The notes beneath the pieces were generated by a model, which did not search any database, was not told the DNA's origin, and was given only the letters and a program-made list of their open reading frames with translations. The translations under genes and the position numbers were made by a program. This document shows positions 25,702 through 36,087 of a stretch of 64,000 bases of DNA, in pieces. Every line of letters begins with the position of its first letter. Within the stretch, counting starts at the first letter, position 1. This stretch comes from Delftia sp. PS-11 (GTDB taxonomy: Bacteria > Pseudomonadota > Gammaproteobacteria > Burkholderiales > Burkholderiaceae_C), in contig NZ_JACSYA010000023.1 of the NCBI RefSeq assembly GCF_029870285.1, positions 1-64,000 on the forward strand. The letters run 5' to 3'.

Positions 25702-26625
25702 TCAGGCCGTCAGGCGCTCCAGGGCCTCGCGGTACTTGGCGGCGGTCTTCTCGGTCACCTCCTGGGGCAGACGCGGCGCCGGGGCCTTCTTGTCCCAGGG
25801 CTTGCCGTTGACCTGGGCCTGCTCCAGCCAGTCGCGCACGAACTGCTTGTCGTAGCTGGGCGGGTTCTCGCCGTTGGCCAGCGCCTGTGCATAGCCTTCG
25901 ACAGGCCAGTAGCGCGAGCTGTCGGGGGTCAGCACTTCGTCCATGAGCACCAGCTCGCCGTTCTCGTCCAGACCGAACTCGAACTTGGTGTCGGCGATGA
26001 TCATGCCCTTTTCGAGTGCGATGGCTGCCGCTTCCTTGTAGATGCGGATGGCCGTGTCGCGGATCTGCGAGGCGAGCTTTTCGCCGACCATCTCCACGGT
26101 ACGCTCGTAAGTGATGTTCTCGTCATGGTCGCCCATCTCGGCCTTGGCGGCCGGCGTGTAGATGGGCTCGGGCAGCTTGGCTGCGTTGGTCAGGCCCTCG
26201 GGCAGGGGCACGCCGCAGACCGAGCGCGATTCCTGGTATTCCTTCCAGCCGCTGCCGGCCAGGTAGCCACGCACCACGGCCTCGATCAGCACGGGCTTGA
26301 GGCGCTTGACCAGCATGGAGCGGCCCCGGACCTGGGCCACTTCTTCGGGCTTGACCACAGACTCGGGCGCATCGCCGGTCAGATGGTTGGGGCAGATGTG
26401 GCCGAGCTTGCCGAACCAGAACAGTGCCATCTGCGTGAGCAGTTCGCCCTTGCCGGGGATGGGCTCGCCCATGATCACGTCGAAAGCGGAGAGGCGGTCC
26501 GAGGCCACCATCAGGATGCGGTCATCACCCACGGCATAGTTGTCGCGCACCTTGCCGCGCGCAAGCAGCGGCAGCGAGGCGATGTTGGAGGTGTGCAGGG
26601 CGGAGGGACGGGACTGGGTGGTCAT
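25702..26625 (-). CDS. purC: SAICAR synthetase
   Basis: A 307-residue phosphoribosylaminoimidazole-succinocarboxamide synthase, joining aspartate to CAIR in purine synthesis. [16 protein letters not shown] and ADTKFEFG are conserved. The start at 26625 ([14 protein letters not shown]) is the normal N-terminus; the frame stays open for 70 more codons upstream without similarity. It stands alone, close to purE-purK but in a separate transcript. Confidence 0.96.
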   Translation of the reverse strand: MTTQSRPSALHTSNIASLPLLARGKVRDNYAVGDDRILMVASDRLSAFDVIMGEPIPGKGELLTQMALFWFGKLGHICPNHLTGDAPESVVKPEEVAQVRGRSMLVKRLKPVLIEAVVRGYLAGSGWKEYQESRSVCGVPLPEGLTNAAKLPEPIYTPAAKAEMGDHDENITYERTVEMVGEKLASQIRDTAIRIYKEAAAIALEKGMIIADTKFEFGLDENGELVLMDEVLTPDSSRYWPVEGYAQALANGENPPSYDKQFVRDWLEQAQVNGKPWDKKAPAPRLPQEVTEKTAAKYREALERLTA

Positions 26626-26996
26626 GTGAGGCAATGGGCAATCTGGCAAGGAGGCCGCGGCTGCCACAGAGGGCTGGAAACGGCGCGCTCGGGAGCGCGA
26701 TTCTAACGGTGCCGGGACGGCAGGCTCCGTGCGGGCAGCCCCAGGCGGGCCGCCCCGGCATGGCGCCGCCTGGCAAACCCATCGATTGTGCGCCCAATTG
26801 CGCTGCCCGCCAAACGCGCCGGCAAGGCCCTGCACGGTCCTGCGCTATCGCTGGACTGCGTTGCTTTTGGCCGGAGGCCGGCGCATAGTGGACTCGCAAG
26901 CAAACGAATGCGCATTCCAGTCTGCAAGCACCTGCCCCCGGCGTATTTGTGCCGGGCAAAGGTCAGTTTCCATCCAGAGCACAGGAGTGTTGAGAT
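26626..26996. other. Divergent purC / hpf promoter region
   Basis: No gene is seen in this 371-bp gap. On the - strand TAGAAT (26700-26705) is a plausible -10 for purC, and a perfect short hairpin CGCGCTC / GAGCGCG (26684-26699) lies directly after it. Toward hpf the gap becomes AT-richer and an AGGAG SD precedes the start. No PurR site is recognisable. Confidence 0.5.
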
Positions 26997-27353
26997 ATGA
27001 ATCTGAAGATCAGCGGACACCACTTGGAAGTCACTCCCTCGCTGCGCAGCTACGTCATGGCCAAGCTCGAGCGCATTCTTCGGCACTTTGATCAGGTGGT
27101 GGATGTCAAGGTCTTGCTGACCGTGCACAACCAAAAGGAGAAGGAAAAACGCCAGCGCGCCGGCTGCACGCTGCGCGTCAAGGGCCAGGATCTGTTTGTC
27201 GAAACTTCCCACTTCGACCTGTATGCCGCCGTCGATGCGCTGGCTGATAAGCTCGACCGGGTGGTCGTGCGCTACAAGACCCGTCAGCAAGGCAGCCGCT
27301 ACGCCTCTGCCAAGCGGCTGGAAAGTGCTGGCATGGCTTTGGCGTCAGCCTGA
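26997..27353 (+). CDS. hpf: Short ribosome hibernation-promoting factor
   Basis: A 118-residue protein of the HPF/RaiA family that binds the 30S decoding site in resting cells. The start [20 protein letters not shown] and [22 protein letters not shown] are typical. It lacks the C-terminal dimerisation domain, so it is the short form that needs RMF to form 100S ribosomes. It precedes ptsN and hprK; rpoN, often found just before hpf, is not here. Confidence 0.94.
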   Translation: MNLKISGHHLEVTPSLRSYVMAKLERILRHFDQVVDVKVLLTVHNQKEKEKRQRAGCTLRVKGQDLFVETSHFDLYAAVDALADKLDRVVVRYKTRQQGSRYASAKRLESAGMALASA

Positions 27354-27426
27354 TGACAGCCGGGCGCCAGCACTGCGCAGGCGCCCTGTTTCAAGGCCTG
27401 TTGTGGCTGCTGCGCCACGGCAAAGC

Positions 27427-27449
27427 ACCGCCCCTCGGGGCGGTTTTTG
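27427..27449 (+). terminator. Rho-independent terminator after hpf
   Basis: ACCGCCCC / GGGGCGGT with loop TC is followed by TTTT. It ends the hpf transcript, so ptsN-hprK probably have their own promoter; CATAAT at 27491-27496 is a possible -10. Confidence 0.88.
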
Positions 27450-27509
27450 TTGGCAGTCAGGGTTTCCCCACGGTTTTCGGTCCTCAGGTGCATAATCGTT
27501 TCTCGAACC

Positions 27510-27983
27510 ATGAACCGTCTTGCCTCCATCCTGCCCGCCGCTCAAGTGCTTGTGAGCGTCGATGTCACCAGCAAAAAGCGCGCTTTCGAAGAAGCAGGTC
27601 TGCTTTTCGAGAGCTTGCATGGCCTGTCCCGCGCGCTGATCACTGACAGCCTGTTTGCGCGGGAACGCCTGGGCTCGACGGGCCTGGGCCATGGCGTTGC
27701 CATCCCGCACGGACGCATCAAGGGCCTGACCGCTCCCATGGCTGCCGTGTTCCAGCTCGATCGCCCCATCGGCTTCGACGCCCCCGATGAGCAGCCCGTG
27801 GGGCTGCTGATCTTTCTGCTCGTACCAGAGGCCGCGACCCAGAAGCACCTGGAAATTCTCTCGGAAATCGCTGAACTGCTCAGTGACAGTCCGCTGCGCG
27901 AACGCCTGAAGTCCTGTGGCGATGCGGCCCAGCTGCACGGCATCATTGCCGGCTGGCAGTCCTCCGCCGCGCCCCTGGTCTAG
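27510..27983 (+). CDS. ptsN: Nitrogen-PTS EIIA protein
   Basis: A 157-residue EIIA-Ntr. The phosphorylated histidine is H67 in [10 protein letters not shown]. It receives phosphate from NPr and regulates potassium transport, nitrogen/carbon balance and other targets by protein contacts. The ATG at 27510 begins the fold. hprK follows 14 bp later. Confidence 0.93.
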   Translation: MNRLASILPAAQVLVSVDVTSKKRAFEEAGLLFESLHGLSRALITDSLFARERLGSTGLGHGVAIPHGRIKGLTAPMAAVFQLDRPIGFDAPDEQPVGLLIFLLVPEAATQKHLEILSEIAELLSDSPLRERLKSCGDAAQLHGIIAGWQSSAAPLV

Positions 27984-27997
27984 TTCCGGGCCTTGTC

Positions 27998-28954
27998 ATG
28001 CGACCCAGCGCCATCAGTGCCGATGTACTGTTCGAGGAGTTCCGCTCCAGTCTGCGCTGGGAGTGGGTTGCGGGCCTGGGTGCTTCCGAGCGCCGCTTCG
28101 ACGAGATGGCAGTGCGCTCGGCACGTTCCGGCGCCGATCTCGTCGGCTACCTGAACTACATCCACCCTTACCGGCTGCAGGTGCTGGGCGAGCGCGAGAT
28201 CGCCTATCTGTCCAACGCCACGCCCCAGGACTGCCAGCGCCGTGTGGCGCGCATCGTCACGCTGGAGCCGCCCGTGCTGGTGCTGGCCGATGGCCAGACG
28301 GCGCCCGATGCACTGCTGTCCATGTGCGAGCGCGCCCACATCCCCATGTTCTCCACGCGCGAGCAGTCGGCCTTTGTCATCGATGTGCTGCGCGCCTATC
28401 TGGCCAAGCATTTCGCCGACCGCACGACCATGCACGGGGTCTTCATGGACATCCTGGGCCTGGGCGTGCTGATCACCGGCGAGTCGGGCCTGGGCAAGAG
28501 CGAACTGGGGCTGGAGCTGGTGACGCGCGGCAACGGCCTGGTGGCCGACGATGCCGTGGACCTGTACCGCATCAACCAGACCACCATCGAAGGCAAGTGC
28601 CCTGAGCTGCTGCAGAACCTGCTGGAGGTGCGCGGCATCGGCCTGCTGGACATCCGCGCCATCTTCGGCGAGACGGCCGTGCGCCGCAAGATGCGCCTCA
28701 AGCTCATCGTGCATCTGGTGCGCAAGGAAACCATGGAGCGCGAGTACGAGCGCCTGCCGGCCGAGCCCCTGACCCAGGACGTGCTGGGTGTGCCCGTGCG
28801 CAAGGTCGTGATCCAGGTGGTCGCAGGCCGCAATATCGCCGTGCTGGTCGAGGCTGCCGTGCGCAATGCCATCCTGCAGCTGCGCGGCATCGACACCTAC
28901 CAGGAATTCGTGCAGCGCCACCGCCGCGCCATGGAGCGCGGCGACACCTTCTAG
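27998..28954 (+). CDS. hprK: HPr kinase/phosphorylase
   Basis: A 318-residue enzyme that phosphorylates and dephosphorylates HPr/NPr on serine. The P-loop GESGLGKS is at 161-168, H146 is the conserved catalytic-site histidine, and [12 protein letters not shown] is the second signature. In betaproteobacteria it works with an incomplete, regulatory PTS (ptsN, npr, EI). It lies directly behind ptsN and is co-transcribed with it. Confidence 0.96.
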   Translation: MRPSAISADVLFEEFRSSLRWEWVAGLGASERRFDEMAVRSARSGADLVGYLNYIHPYRLQVLGEREIAYLSNATPQDCQRRVARIVTLEPPVLVLADGQTAPDALLSMCERAHIPMFSTREQSAFVIDVLRAYLAKHFADRTTMHGVFMDILGLGVLITGESGLGKSELGLELVTRGNGLVADDAVDLYRINQTTIEGKCPELLQNLLEVRGIGLLDIRAIFGETAVRRKMRLKLIVHLVRKETMEREYERLPAEPLTQDVLGVPVRKVVIQVVAGRNIAVLVEAAVRNAILQLRGIDTYQEFVQRHRRAMERGDTF

Positions 28955-28990
28955 GGCGGCACCGGGGCCCCGTGGCCCGGCGCCTGCCGG

Positions 28991-30085
28991 TCAGGCCGTG
29001 CGCCTTTTCAGGATCATCGAGTCGCCATAGCTGAAGAAGCGGTACTGCTGCGCGATGGCATGGCGGTACAGCCCCATCACATGCTCGTAGCCTGCGAAGG
29101 CGCTGACCAGCATCATCAGCGTGCTCTTGGGCAGGTGGAAGTTGGTGATCAGCAGATCGACCACCTGGTACTGGAACCCCGGGGTGATGAAAATCCGCGT
29201 GTCACCCGAGAGCTGGCCTGTCTGGGCCCAGGATTCGAGTGTGCGCACCGTGGTCGTGCCCACGGCAACGATGCGGCCGCCGCGCTGGCGGCAGCGTTCC
29301 ATGGCAGCCAGCGTGGGCAGCGGGATCTCGTACCACTCGCTGTGCATCTGGTGGTCTGCGAGGTTTTCCGTCTTGACGGGCTGGAAGGTGCCCGCGCCCA
29401 CATGCAGCGTGACGCTGGCGCGCTCGATGCCGCGCCCGGCCAGGCGCGACAGCACTGCATCGTCGAAGTGCAGCGCAGCCGTGGGGGCTGCCACGGCGCC
29501 TGGGCGTGCCGCAAAAACGGTCTGGTAGCGTTCGCTGTCCTGGGCGGCATCGGGGTCGTTGCCGGTTTCCTGCTGGCGTTCGATGTAGGGTGGCAGGGGC
29601 AGGTGGCCAAAGCGCTCCATCAGCTCATGCGGCGCCTCGCCGCGCGCACCCTCGAAGCGCAGTCGGAACAGCGGGCCATTCTCGTCGGGCCAGCGGCCCA
29701 GCAGCACGGCATCGAAGCCGCCACGGTTCTTGCCGTCGCACAGGTGGATGCGCGACCCCGGCAGGGGCTTCTTGCTCACGCGCATGTGCGCCACGACCTC
29801 GTTGTCGGTGAGCACGCGCTCGACCAGCAGCTCCAGCCTGCCTCCGCTGGCCTTCTCGCCGAAGATGCGCGCCTTGATCACGCGCGTGTCGTTGAACACC
29901 AGCAGATCGCCCGGCTGCAGCAGGTCGGGCAGTTCATGGAAGATGCGGTCAGTGGGCGCGCCATCATCGCGGCCGTCGAGCAGGCGCGATGCGCTGCGCA
30001 CGCTGGCAGGATGCTGGGCAATCAGGTTCTCGGGAAGCTCAAAATCGAAGTCGCTGAGCGAAAAAACGCGGGGCAGGGAAGACAT
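28991..30085 (-). CDS. queA: tRNA preQ1(34) S-adenosylmethionine ribosyltransferase-isomerase
   Basis: A 364-residue enzyme that adds the epoxycyclopentanediol moiety from SAM to preQ1 in tRNA, the penultimate queuosine step. [28 protein letters not shown] and [20 protein letters not shown] are diagnostic. The start at 30085 ([18 protein letters not shown]) is the normal N-terminus. tgt, usually close by, is not in this window. Confidence 0.97.
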   Translation of the reverse strand: MSSLPRVFSLSDFDFELPENLIAQHPASVRSASRLLDGRDDGAPTDRIFHELPDLLQPGDLLVFNDTRVIKARIFGEKASGGRLELLVERVLTDNEVVAHMRVSKKPLPGSRIHLCDGKNRGGFDAVLLGRWPDENGPLFRLRFEGARGEAPHELMERFGHLPLPPYIERQQETGNDPDAAQDSERYQTVFAARPGAVAAPTAALHFDDAVLSRLAGRGIERASVTLHVGAGTFQPVKTENLADHQMHSEWYEIPLPTLAAMERCRQRGGRIVAVGTTTVRTLESWAQTGQLSGDTRIFITPGFQYQVVDLLITNFHLPKSTLMMLVSAFAGYEHVMGLYRHAIAQQYRFFSYGDSMILKRRTA

Positions 30086-30218
30086 ACAGTGCTTGAGGGC
30101 CGGACGGGCCCGTTCCAAGTTTCGTTGAACGGAAAGCAAGAGTCGGTGATTGTCGCAAACCCTGGGGTGTCAATGCAGCTTGCCGTGCATTGCACGGCGC
30201 TGCTGCAGGGGCCAGGCC

Positions 30219-31457
30219 TCAGTTGCCCTGCCGCTCGAATTCCAGCCACAGGAATTCGAGGTCCGGGAAGTCCCATTGCCTGGGGTCTTCGCGCGCGATG
30301 ATGCGGTCGTTGGTCTGGCTATCCGACAGGTCCACGACTTCGGGCGTGATGCGGCCTTGCTGGCGCAGCGAGTAAAAGACCTTGACGCGCGGCGCCACCA
30401 GGCTGGTGGGCGAGGCATCGAGAACGACGGCCAGGCGTTGCGAGTGCAGGCGCACCAGCGAACCCAGAGGGTAGATGCCCACCGTCTGCACGAATTGCTC
30501 GAACAGCCGCTTGTCAAAGTGATTGGGGCTCCATTGCGCCATCTGGCGCAGCGCCTCTGCGGGCTGCCAGCCTTTCTTGTAGGGGCGGTCCGAGGTGATG
30601 GCGTCATAGACGTCGCAGATCGCCACCATGCGCGCCAGCAGGCCGATGCTGCCCTGGCTCAGGCCATCGGGGTAGCCGCTGCCATCGACTTTCTCATGGT
30701 GGTGCAGGCAGGCGTCCAGCACTTCGTCATCCAGGCTCAGGGTCTGCAGCAGTTGCATGCCCCGGCGCGGATGGGTGCGCATCAGTGTCCATTCGGCATC
30801 GTCCAGCGGGCCGGGCTTGTTGAGCACTTCGATCGGTATCGCGGTCTTGCCCAGGTCGTGCATGAGCCCGGCCATGCCGGCCTTGCGCACGCTGTGGTCA
30901 TCCAGCCCCATGCGGCGTGCCAGCGCCACCATCAGCGCGCACACCGCCAGGCTGTGCATGTAGGTGTAGTCGTCTGCGGTCTTCAGGCGGGCCAGGCCGA
31001 TCATGGCGTGGGGGTTGCGGGTCACAGAGGCCGTCACATCATCGACGAGCCGGCCTGCGGCCTTTGTATCGAGCGGCCTGCCCAGCCGCGCATCGCTGAA
31101 CAGGCGCGCCAGCAACTGCTTGGCCTGCGCGCAGGTCTGTGCCGCGCGCCGCAGCTCCGTGGCCGTGCTCGACGGCGCTGCGCTCTGCTCCGAGACCGGG
31201 CGTGCGTTGTCGGGGATCTGGTGGCGCAGCTCGTCCTGGGGGTCAAAGCGCACGCAGGGCACGTTGATGCCCACGTCCAGGCCTTTGCGCACATCGATCC
31301 ATACTTCCTGGATGGATGTGGAACGCAGGCGCTGCAGATCTTCCGGCGAGTTCAGCAAAAAGCGGGTTCGCCAGAAGGGATGCTCCATCCAGGAGCCACA
31401 AAATTCGTGCAGGTACATGCCCAGTGTGACGTACTGGACATTGATGCGCTTCAACAT
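30219..31457 (-). CDS. HD-GYP domain phosphodiesterase (cyclic-di-GMP type)
   Basis: A 412-residue protein. The N-terminal DUF3391-type domain (about 1-75: INVQYVTLGMYLHEF, GSWMEHPF) is followed by an HD-GYP domain with H168, H200-D201, K204 and HHEKVDGSGYP at 253-263. All metal-binding motifs are kept, so it should hydrolyse c-di-GMP and influence motility and biofilm. The start at 31457 begins the DUF3391 fold. It is divergent from recG across a 181-bp AT-rich gap. Confidence 0.9.
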   Translation of the reverse strand: MLKRINVQYVTLGMYLHEFCGSWMEHPFWRTRFLLNSPEDLQRLRSTSIQEVWIDVRKGLDVGINVPCVRFDPQDELRHQIPDNARPVSEQSAAPSSTATELRRAAQTCAQAKQLLARLFSDARLGRPLDTKAAGRLVDDVTASVTRNPHAMIGLARLKTADDYTYMHSLAVCALMVALARRMGLDDHSVRKAGMAGLMHDLGKTAIPIEVLNKPGPLDDAEWTLMRTHPRRGMQLLQTLSLDDEVLDACLHHHEKVDGSGYPDGLSQGSIGLLARMVAICDVYDAITSDRPYKKGWQPAEALRQMAQWSPNHFDKRLFEQFVQTVGIYPLGSLVRLHSQRLAVVLDASPTSLVAPRVKVFYSLRQQGRITPEVVDLSDSQTNDRIIAREDPRQWDFPDLEFLWLEFERQGN

Positions 31458-31638
31458 GGAGATTCGGTGCCGGTAACACGACGTAACGTCTGCCGGCATG
31501 TTATCTGCTTCGCCGGTGTCCTGGGACGGGAAAGGTCCTTTTAGGGTTTGACCTTATCAGAACGTGGTGCGCTGCACACAGCTGTACATGCATACACTAT
31601 GCTATATGCTGCGCGCCCGCTTTGAATCAGGATAGCAC

Positions 31639-33846
31639 ATGTCGCCGAACGCCCCAGCCGCCCTCCCCGATCCCGGGCGCGATGCCGCCAGCGGCCAGCC
31701 TGTGCCCGCGCGCAAGAGCAAAAGCAAGGAGGGGGCGCAGGCCAAGGCCGGTGCGCCGGCCCGGCCCGCCGCCAGCGCGGCGCAGCAGGCGCTGCAGAAA
31801 ATGGGCCTGGTGCGTGACATCGACCTGGCCCTGCACCTGCCCCTGCGCTACGAGGACGAGACGCGCATCACGCTGCTGCGCAATGCGCGCGAAGGCGATA
31901 CCGTGCAGATCGAGGCGACGGTGATCCATAGCGAGGTGCAGCTGCGCCCGCGCCGCATGCTCAAGGTCACGGTGGACGATGGCACGGCCGAGTGCGTGCT
32001 GACCTTCTTCAGCTTCTATCCCTCACACCAGAAGACCCTGTCCGTGGGCGCGCGGCTGCGCATACGCGGCGAAGTCAAGGGCGGATTCTGGGGGCGGCAG
32101 ATGATGCACCCGGCCTTTCGCGCGGCGGGCGGGGAGCTGCCCACGGCGCTCACGCCGGTCTACCCCACTGTGGCCGGACTGCCCCAGGCCTATATCCGCC
32201 GTGCTGCGGCCACGGCCCTGCTGCGCGCCGATCTGTCCGATACGCTGCCTGCGGGCGAGCAGCCGCCCGTGGCCCGGCTCCATGGCCATGGCGGCCTGCC
32301 GGCACTGTTCAGCCTGCACGACGCGCTGCAGTTTCTGCACCACCCCACGCCCGAGGTGGCGCTGTCCACGCTGGAGGATCACTCGCACCCGGCCTGGCAG
32401 CGCCTGAAGGCCGAGGAACTGCTGGCCCAGCAGCTGTCCCAGTACGAAGCCAAGCGCGAGCGCGCGCGGCTCAGGGCGCCGGTGCTGCGCGCCGGCGCGC
32501 AGCCGGACGGGCTCACGCAGCGATTCCTGCAGCAGTTGCCATTCGGGCTGACGGCGGCCCAGCAGCGCGTGGTGGCAGAAATCCGCGCCGACATGGCGCG
32601 CCGCGTGCCCATGCACCGGCTGCTGCAAGGCGATGTGGGCTCGGGCAAGACCGTGGTGGCGGCGCTGTCGGCGGTGGCCTGCATCGATGCGGGCTGGCAG
32701 TGCGCGTTGATGGCGCCCACGGAAATCCTGGCCGAACAGCATTTCGGCAAGCTGGTCGGCTGGCTGGAGCCGCTGCTGGCGCCCCTGGGCAAGCGCGTGG
32801 CCTGGCTGGCCGGAGCGCAGAAGAAAAAAGAGCGCGCCCAGATGCTGGCCCTGGTCGAAAGCGGCGAAGCGGCCCTGGTCATCGGAACGCACGCGGTGAT
32901 CCAGGAGCAGGTGCAGTTCAAGAACCTGGCCCTGGCGGTCATCGACGAGCAGCATCGCTTCGGCGTGGCCCAGCGCCTGGCACTGCGGCAAAAGCTGGCA
33001 GCCACCGGCATGGAGCCGCATCTGCTGATGATGAGCGCCACTCCCATCCCCCGCACGCTGGCCATGAGCTACTACGCAGACCTGGATGTGTCCACCATCG
33101 ACGAGCTGCCACCTGGCCGCACGCCCATCGTCACCAAGCTCATCGCCGATAGCCGCAAGGACGAGGTCATCGAGCGCATCGGGGCCCAGGTCGCGTCCGG
33201 GCGCCAGGTCTACTGGGTCTGCCCGCTGATCGAGGAAAGCGAGGCGCTGGATCTGTCCAATGCCACGGCCACCCATGCCTACCTGAGCGAGATGCTGCCG
33301 GGTGTCATGGTTGGCCTGCTGCACTCGCGCATGCCCACGGCGGAGAAGAAGGCGGTGATGGAGCTGTTCTCGGCCGGCGTGATGGGCGTGCTGGTTTCGA
33401 CCACGGTGATTGAGGTGGGCGTGGATGTGCCCAATGCCTCGCTGATGGTCATCGAGCATGCCGAGCGCTTCGGCCTGTCCCAGCTGCACCAGTTGCGCGG
33501 GCGTGTGGGGCGCGGCGCTGCGGCTTCGGCCTGCGTGCTGCTGTATTCCGTGGGGGATAGTGGCCGCCTGGGCGAGACGGCCAAGGACCGGCTGCGTGCC
33601 ATGGCCGAGACCAATGATGGCTTCGAGATTGCGCGCCGTGACCTGGAAATCCGAGGGCCTGGCGAATTTCTGGGTGCCCGCCAGTCAGGAGCACCCATGC
33701 TGCGCTTTGCCGACCTGGAGCAGGACACCCTGCTTCTGGACTGGGCGCGCGAACTGGCGCCGCGCATGCTGGAGCAGCACCCGCAGCTGGCCCAGCGCCA
33801 TGTGAGCCGCTGGCTGGGCGGCAAGGCCGAATTCCTCAAGGCCTGA
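31639..33846 (+). CDS. recG: ATP-dependent DNA helicase RecG
   Basis: A 735-residue branch-migration helicase that remodels stalled forks and Holliday junctions. An Ala-rich extension of about 45 residues makes it longer than the E. coli protein (693). The wedge/OB domain is followed by helicase domains with Walker A GDVGSGKT (331-338), DEQH (436-439) and the C-terminal motif LRGRVGRG. In related species oxyR follows directly; here a transposase remnant lies between. Confidence 0.96.
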   Translation: MSPNAPAALPDPGRDAASGQPVPARKSKSKEGAQAKAGAPARPAASAAQQALQKMGLVRDIDLALHLPLRYEDETRITLLRNAREGDTVQIEATVIHSEVQLRPRRMLKVTVDDGTAECVLTFFSFYPSHQKTLSVGARLRIRGEVKGGFWGRQMMHPAFRAAGGELPTALTPVYPTVAGLPQAYIRRAAATALLRADLSDTLPAGEQPPVARLHGHGGLPALFSLHDALQFLHHPTPEVALSTLEDHSHPAWQRLKAEELLAQQLSQYEAKRERARLRAPVLRAGAQPDGLTQRFLQQLPFGLTAAQQRVVAEIRADMARRVPMHRLLQGDVGSGKTVVAALSAVACIDAGWQCALMAPTEILAEQHFGKLVGWLEPLLAPLGKRVAWLAGAQKKKERAQMLALVESGEAALVIGTHAVIQEQVQFKNLALAVIDEQHRFGVAQRLALRQKLAATGMEPHLLMMSATPIPRTLAMSYYADLDVSTIDELPPGRTPIVTKLIADSRKDEVIERIGAQVASGRQVYWVCPLIEESEALDLSNATATHAYLSEMLPGVMVGLLHSRMPTAEKKAVMELFSAGVMGVLVSTTVIEVGVDVPNASLMVIEHAERFGLSQLHQLRGRVGRGAAASACVLLYSVGDSGRLGETAKDRLRAMAETNDGFEIARRDLEIRGPGEFLGARQSGAPMLRFADLEQDTLLLDWARELAPRMLEQHPQLAQRHVSRWLGGKAEFLKA

Positions 33847-33930
33847 GCGCGTGGGCGGCTAATCCGGAAAAATCCTGGCCTTTGCGCGGCATCCATACGG
33901 TGTTTGGTTACGTATTATTACCTTACTGTC

Positions 33931-34633
33931 GGACCCTTGCAGCGGGGCACCGGGCCAGTCGGCATGCACGGCTGTTTATGTGTTCAACCTCAAAAAATAC
34001 CCAGCCAGTACCCGTGCGGCGGCGGGCAACATGAGCACCGCAAAGACCAGAAAATGCAGCCCGCCGAGCACTTCGGGCAGGCGCTCGTAATCCCGCGAGA
34101 GTCTGCGAAATCTCGCCAGCCACCCAAAGCTGCGCTCCACCACCCAGCGGCGCGGCAGCAGCACAAAGCCCTTTTTCGCTTCGGGCAACTTCACGATCTG
34201 CAGCTCGATCCCGTTGTCCTGTGCTGCCTGCACGTGGGCCGCTCTCGCAACTCGATTGCAATGTGCGCCCATCCATCACCACAGCGCTGGGCTGGCCCTG
34301 GCGCCCTTGGGCCACGCGAATGATGGAGCGCAGGTCAGACACCATCGCCTCGAAGCAGCCCGCGTCCAGCCAGCGTCGGCTTTGCTGGTAGACCGCCTCC
34401 CAAGGCGGCAGATCGTTGGGCAGCATACGCCAGGGCGCTCCTGCGCGAACCAGCCAGCGTAGGGCGTTGAAGACTTCGCGCAGATCGTGCTCGCGCTGAG
34501 GTGCGTGCTGGTCCATCAGGGTGAGGTATGGCGCAGCGAAGCTCCATTCTTCATCGCTGACGTCCGTGGGATAGGGCTTGCGAGGCATTCGCGAACTCTA
34601 ACCCTCAGCTTTGGGCTCAAGGAGCAAAGTTCA
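33931..34633. mobile_element. IS5-family element remnant between recG and oxyR
   Basis: The transposase relic lies in an AT-richer insert between two genes that are usually adjacent. Possible decayed ends are GGACCCTTGC (33931-33940) and the complement of GCAAAGTTCA (34624-34633), which match at 7 of 10 positions. No target duplication could be recognised, so the borders are tentative. Confidence 0.4.
33976..34588 (-). pseudogene. IS5-family transposase, internally deleted and frameshifted
   Basis: The N-terminal part starts at 34588 (MPRKPYPTDVSDEEW) and runs to [15 protein letters not shown] near 34235. The C-terminal part ([34 protein letters not shown]) continues in another frame from about 34225 to the stop at 33976. 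Roughly 70 residues between the two halves, including the second catalytic Asp of the DDE triad, are missing. The first Asp (DGR) and the Glu (VVERSFGW) remain. It cannot make active transposase. Confidence 0.88.
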
Positions 34634-35026
34634 TAACACGGTAAGTACATGCTTTACCTATGCCAAAGGGCATGTACGCTGACCATTTTCCCGGATACAT
34701 TGTCAGGTCTTTGCGATTGCCGCTTTGGGCGCTGTCCATTGCCTTGACTGAATTGACGGCAAAGGCGGGTATTGGCAGTGCGCTGCGGTCGTCCCTTGAT
34801 TGCGTGTATTTTTCAGTGCCTGAATCGGCATGAATCAGCCCGCTGTGCGCAGGCATACCCGGCGTGCTGTCCCGCAACGTGGACGCAGGCGGGGCTCAGG
34901 TGGCTATGCCAGTGAAGGGGTGTACCACCAGTAGGGTACTGTGGACTGGCACAATCGTAAAAACATACCCAAGTCGCAAGACGATAGATTTTCTCTTCGA
35001 GGCTCGCCCCCCGAACCAGCTCGCCA
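34589..35026. other. Gap between IS remnant and oxyR
   Basis: No convincing gene is seen. Short frames on both strands lack an SD and recognisable motifs. The last 150 bp are AT-richer and must hold the oxyR promoter; no OxyR consensus dyad could be assigned with confidence. Confidence 0.4.
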
Positions 35027-35992
35027 ATGACACTCACCGAACTTAAATATATTGTGGCCGTGGCACGTGAAAAGCATTTTGGCCGTGCTGCCGAGGCCTG
35101 TTACGTGTCCCAGCCCACGCTGTCCGTGGCCATCAAGAAGCTGGAAGAGGAGCTGGACGTCAAGCTCTTCGAGCGCAGTGCCGGCGAGGTTTCTGTGACT
35201 TCGCTGGGAGAAGAGATCATTCGCCAGGCGCAGAGCGTTCTGGAGCAGGCGGCCGAGATCAAGGAAATCGCCAAGCGCGGCAAGGATCCGCTGTCGGGCG
35301 TGCTGACGCTGGGCGTGATCTACACCATCGGCCCCTATCTGCTGCCCGATCTGGTGCGCAACTCCATCATGCGCACTCCCCAGATGCCGCTGATGCTGCA
35401 GGAGAACTTCACGGTCCGGCTGCTGGAGATGCTGCGCACCGGAGAGATCGACTGCGCCATCGTGGCCGAGCCTTTCCCCGATACGGGCCTGGCGCTGGCC
35501 CCCTTGTACGACGAGCCCTTCATGGCCGCCGTGCCCAGCAACCACCCGCTGGCCCAGCAAAGCCATGTCTCCACCAGCGAGCTCAAGAACGAAACCATGC
35601 TGCTGCTGGGCGCGGGTCACTGCTTCCGCGACCATGTGCTCGAAGTCTGTCCCGAATTCGCCCGCTATGCGAGCAATGCCGAAGGCATTCGCCGCACCTT
35701 CGAGGGCTCGTCGCTGGAGACCATCAAGCACATGGTGGCTGCAGGCATGGGCGTGACCCTGGTGCCGCGCCTGTCCGTGCCTGCCGATGCACTGGAAGCG
35801 ACGGCGCGCCGGCGCAAGACCGATGAGCCGCATATCCGCTACCTGCCCATCCAGGAAGACGACGGCTCCGCACCGCCCTCGCGCCGCGTGGTGCTGGCCT
35901 GGCGCCGCAGCTTCACCCGCTACGAGGCGATTGCCGCCCTGCGCAACGCGGTCTATGCCTGCGCTCTGCCTGGCGTGAACCGCCTGTCCTGA
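35027..35992 (+). CDS. oxyR: Hydrogen-peroxide-sensing LysR regulator OxyR
   Basis: A 321-residue regulator. The N-terminal winged helix is [25 protein letters not shown]. In the sensor domain C199 and C208, numbered exactly as in E. coli, form the peroxide-sensing disulfide ([14 protein letters not shown]). It activates antioxidant genes. dps follows at once and is a classical OxyR target. The pair recG-oxyR is conserved in related genera. Confidence 0.96.
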   Translation: MTLTELKYIVAVAREKHFGRAAEACYVSQPTLSVAIKKLEEELDVKLFERSAGEVSVTSLGEEIIRQAQSVLEQAAEIKEIAKRGKDPLSGVLTLGVIYTIGPYLLPDLVRNSIMRTPQMPLMLQENFTVRLLEMLRTGEIDCAIVAEPFPDTGLALAPLYDEPFMAAVPSNHPLAQQSHVSTSELKNETMLLLGAGHCFRDHVLEVCPEFARYASNAEGIRRTFEGSSLETIKHMVAAGMGVTLVPRLSVPADALEATARRRKTDEPHIRYLPIQEDDGSAPPSRRVVLAWRRSFTRYEAIAALRNAVYACALPGVNRLS

Positions 35993-36027
35993 GTCCGGCT
36001 GCAGCACACTTGCGGTATCGTTGCAAT

Positions 36028-36056
36028 GGCTCCGCCGGGGTTCAGCCCCCGGAGCC
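36028..36056 (+). promoter_or_regulatory. GC hairpin in oxyR-dps gap
   Basis: GGCTCCG (36028-36034), inner GGGG/CCCC and CGGAGCC (36050-36056) form a strong stem without a T tract. A perfect palindrome TTCGTACGAA follows at 36063-36072, just before the dps SD. It may limit read-through from oxyR or shape the dps leader. Confidence 0.45.
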
Positions 36057-36087
36057 TATCCGTTCGTACGAAGCAGAAAGGGATTCC

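Noticed and set aside
34617-34877. 86-codon frame on the - strand and a 57-codon frame on the + strand between the IS remnant and oxyR
   Set aside because: Neither has an SD or recognisable motifs, and they overlap each other in decayed flanking DNA.
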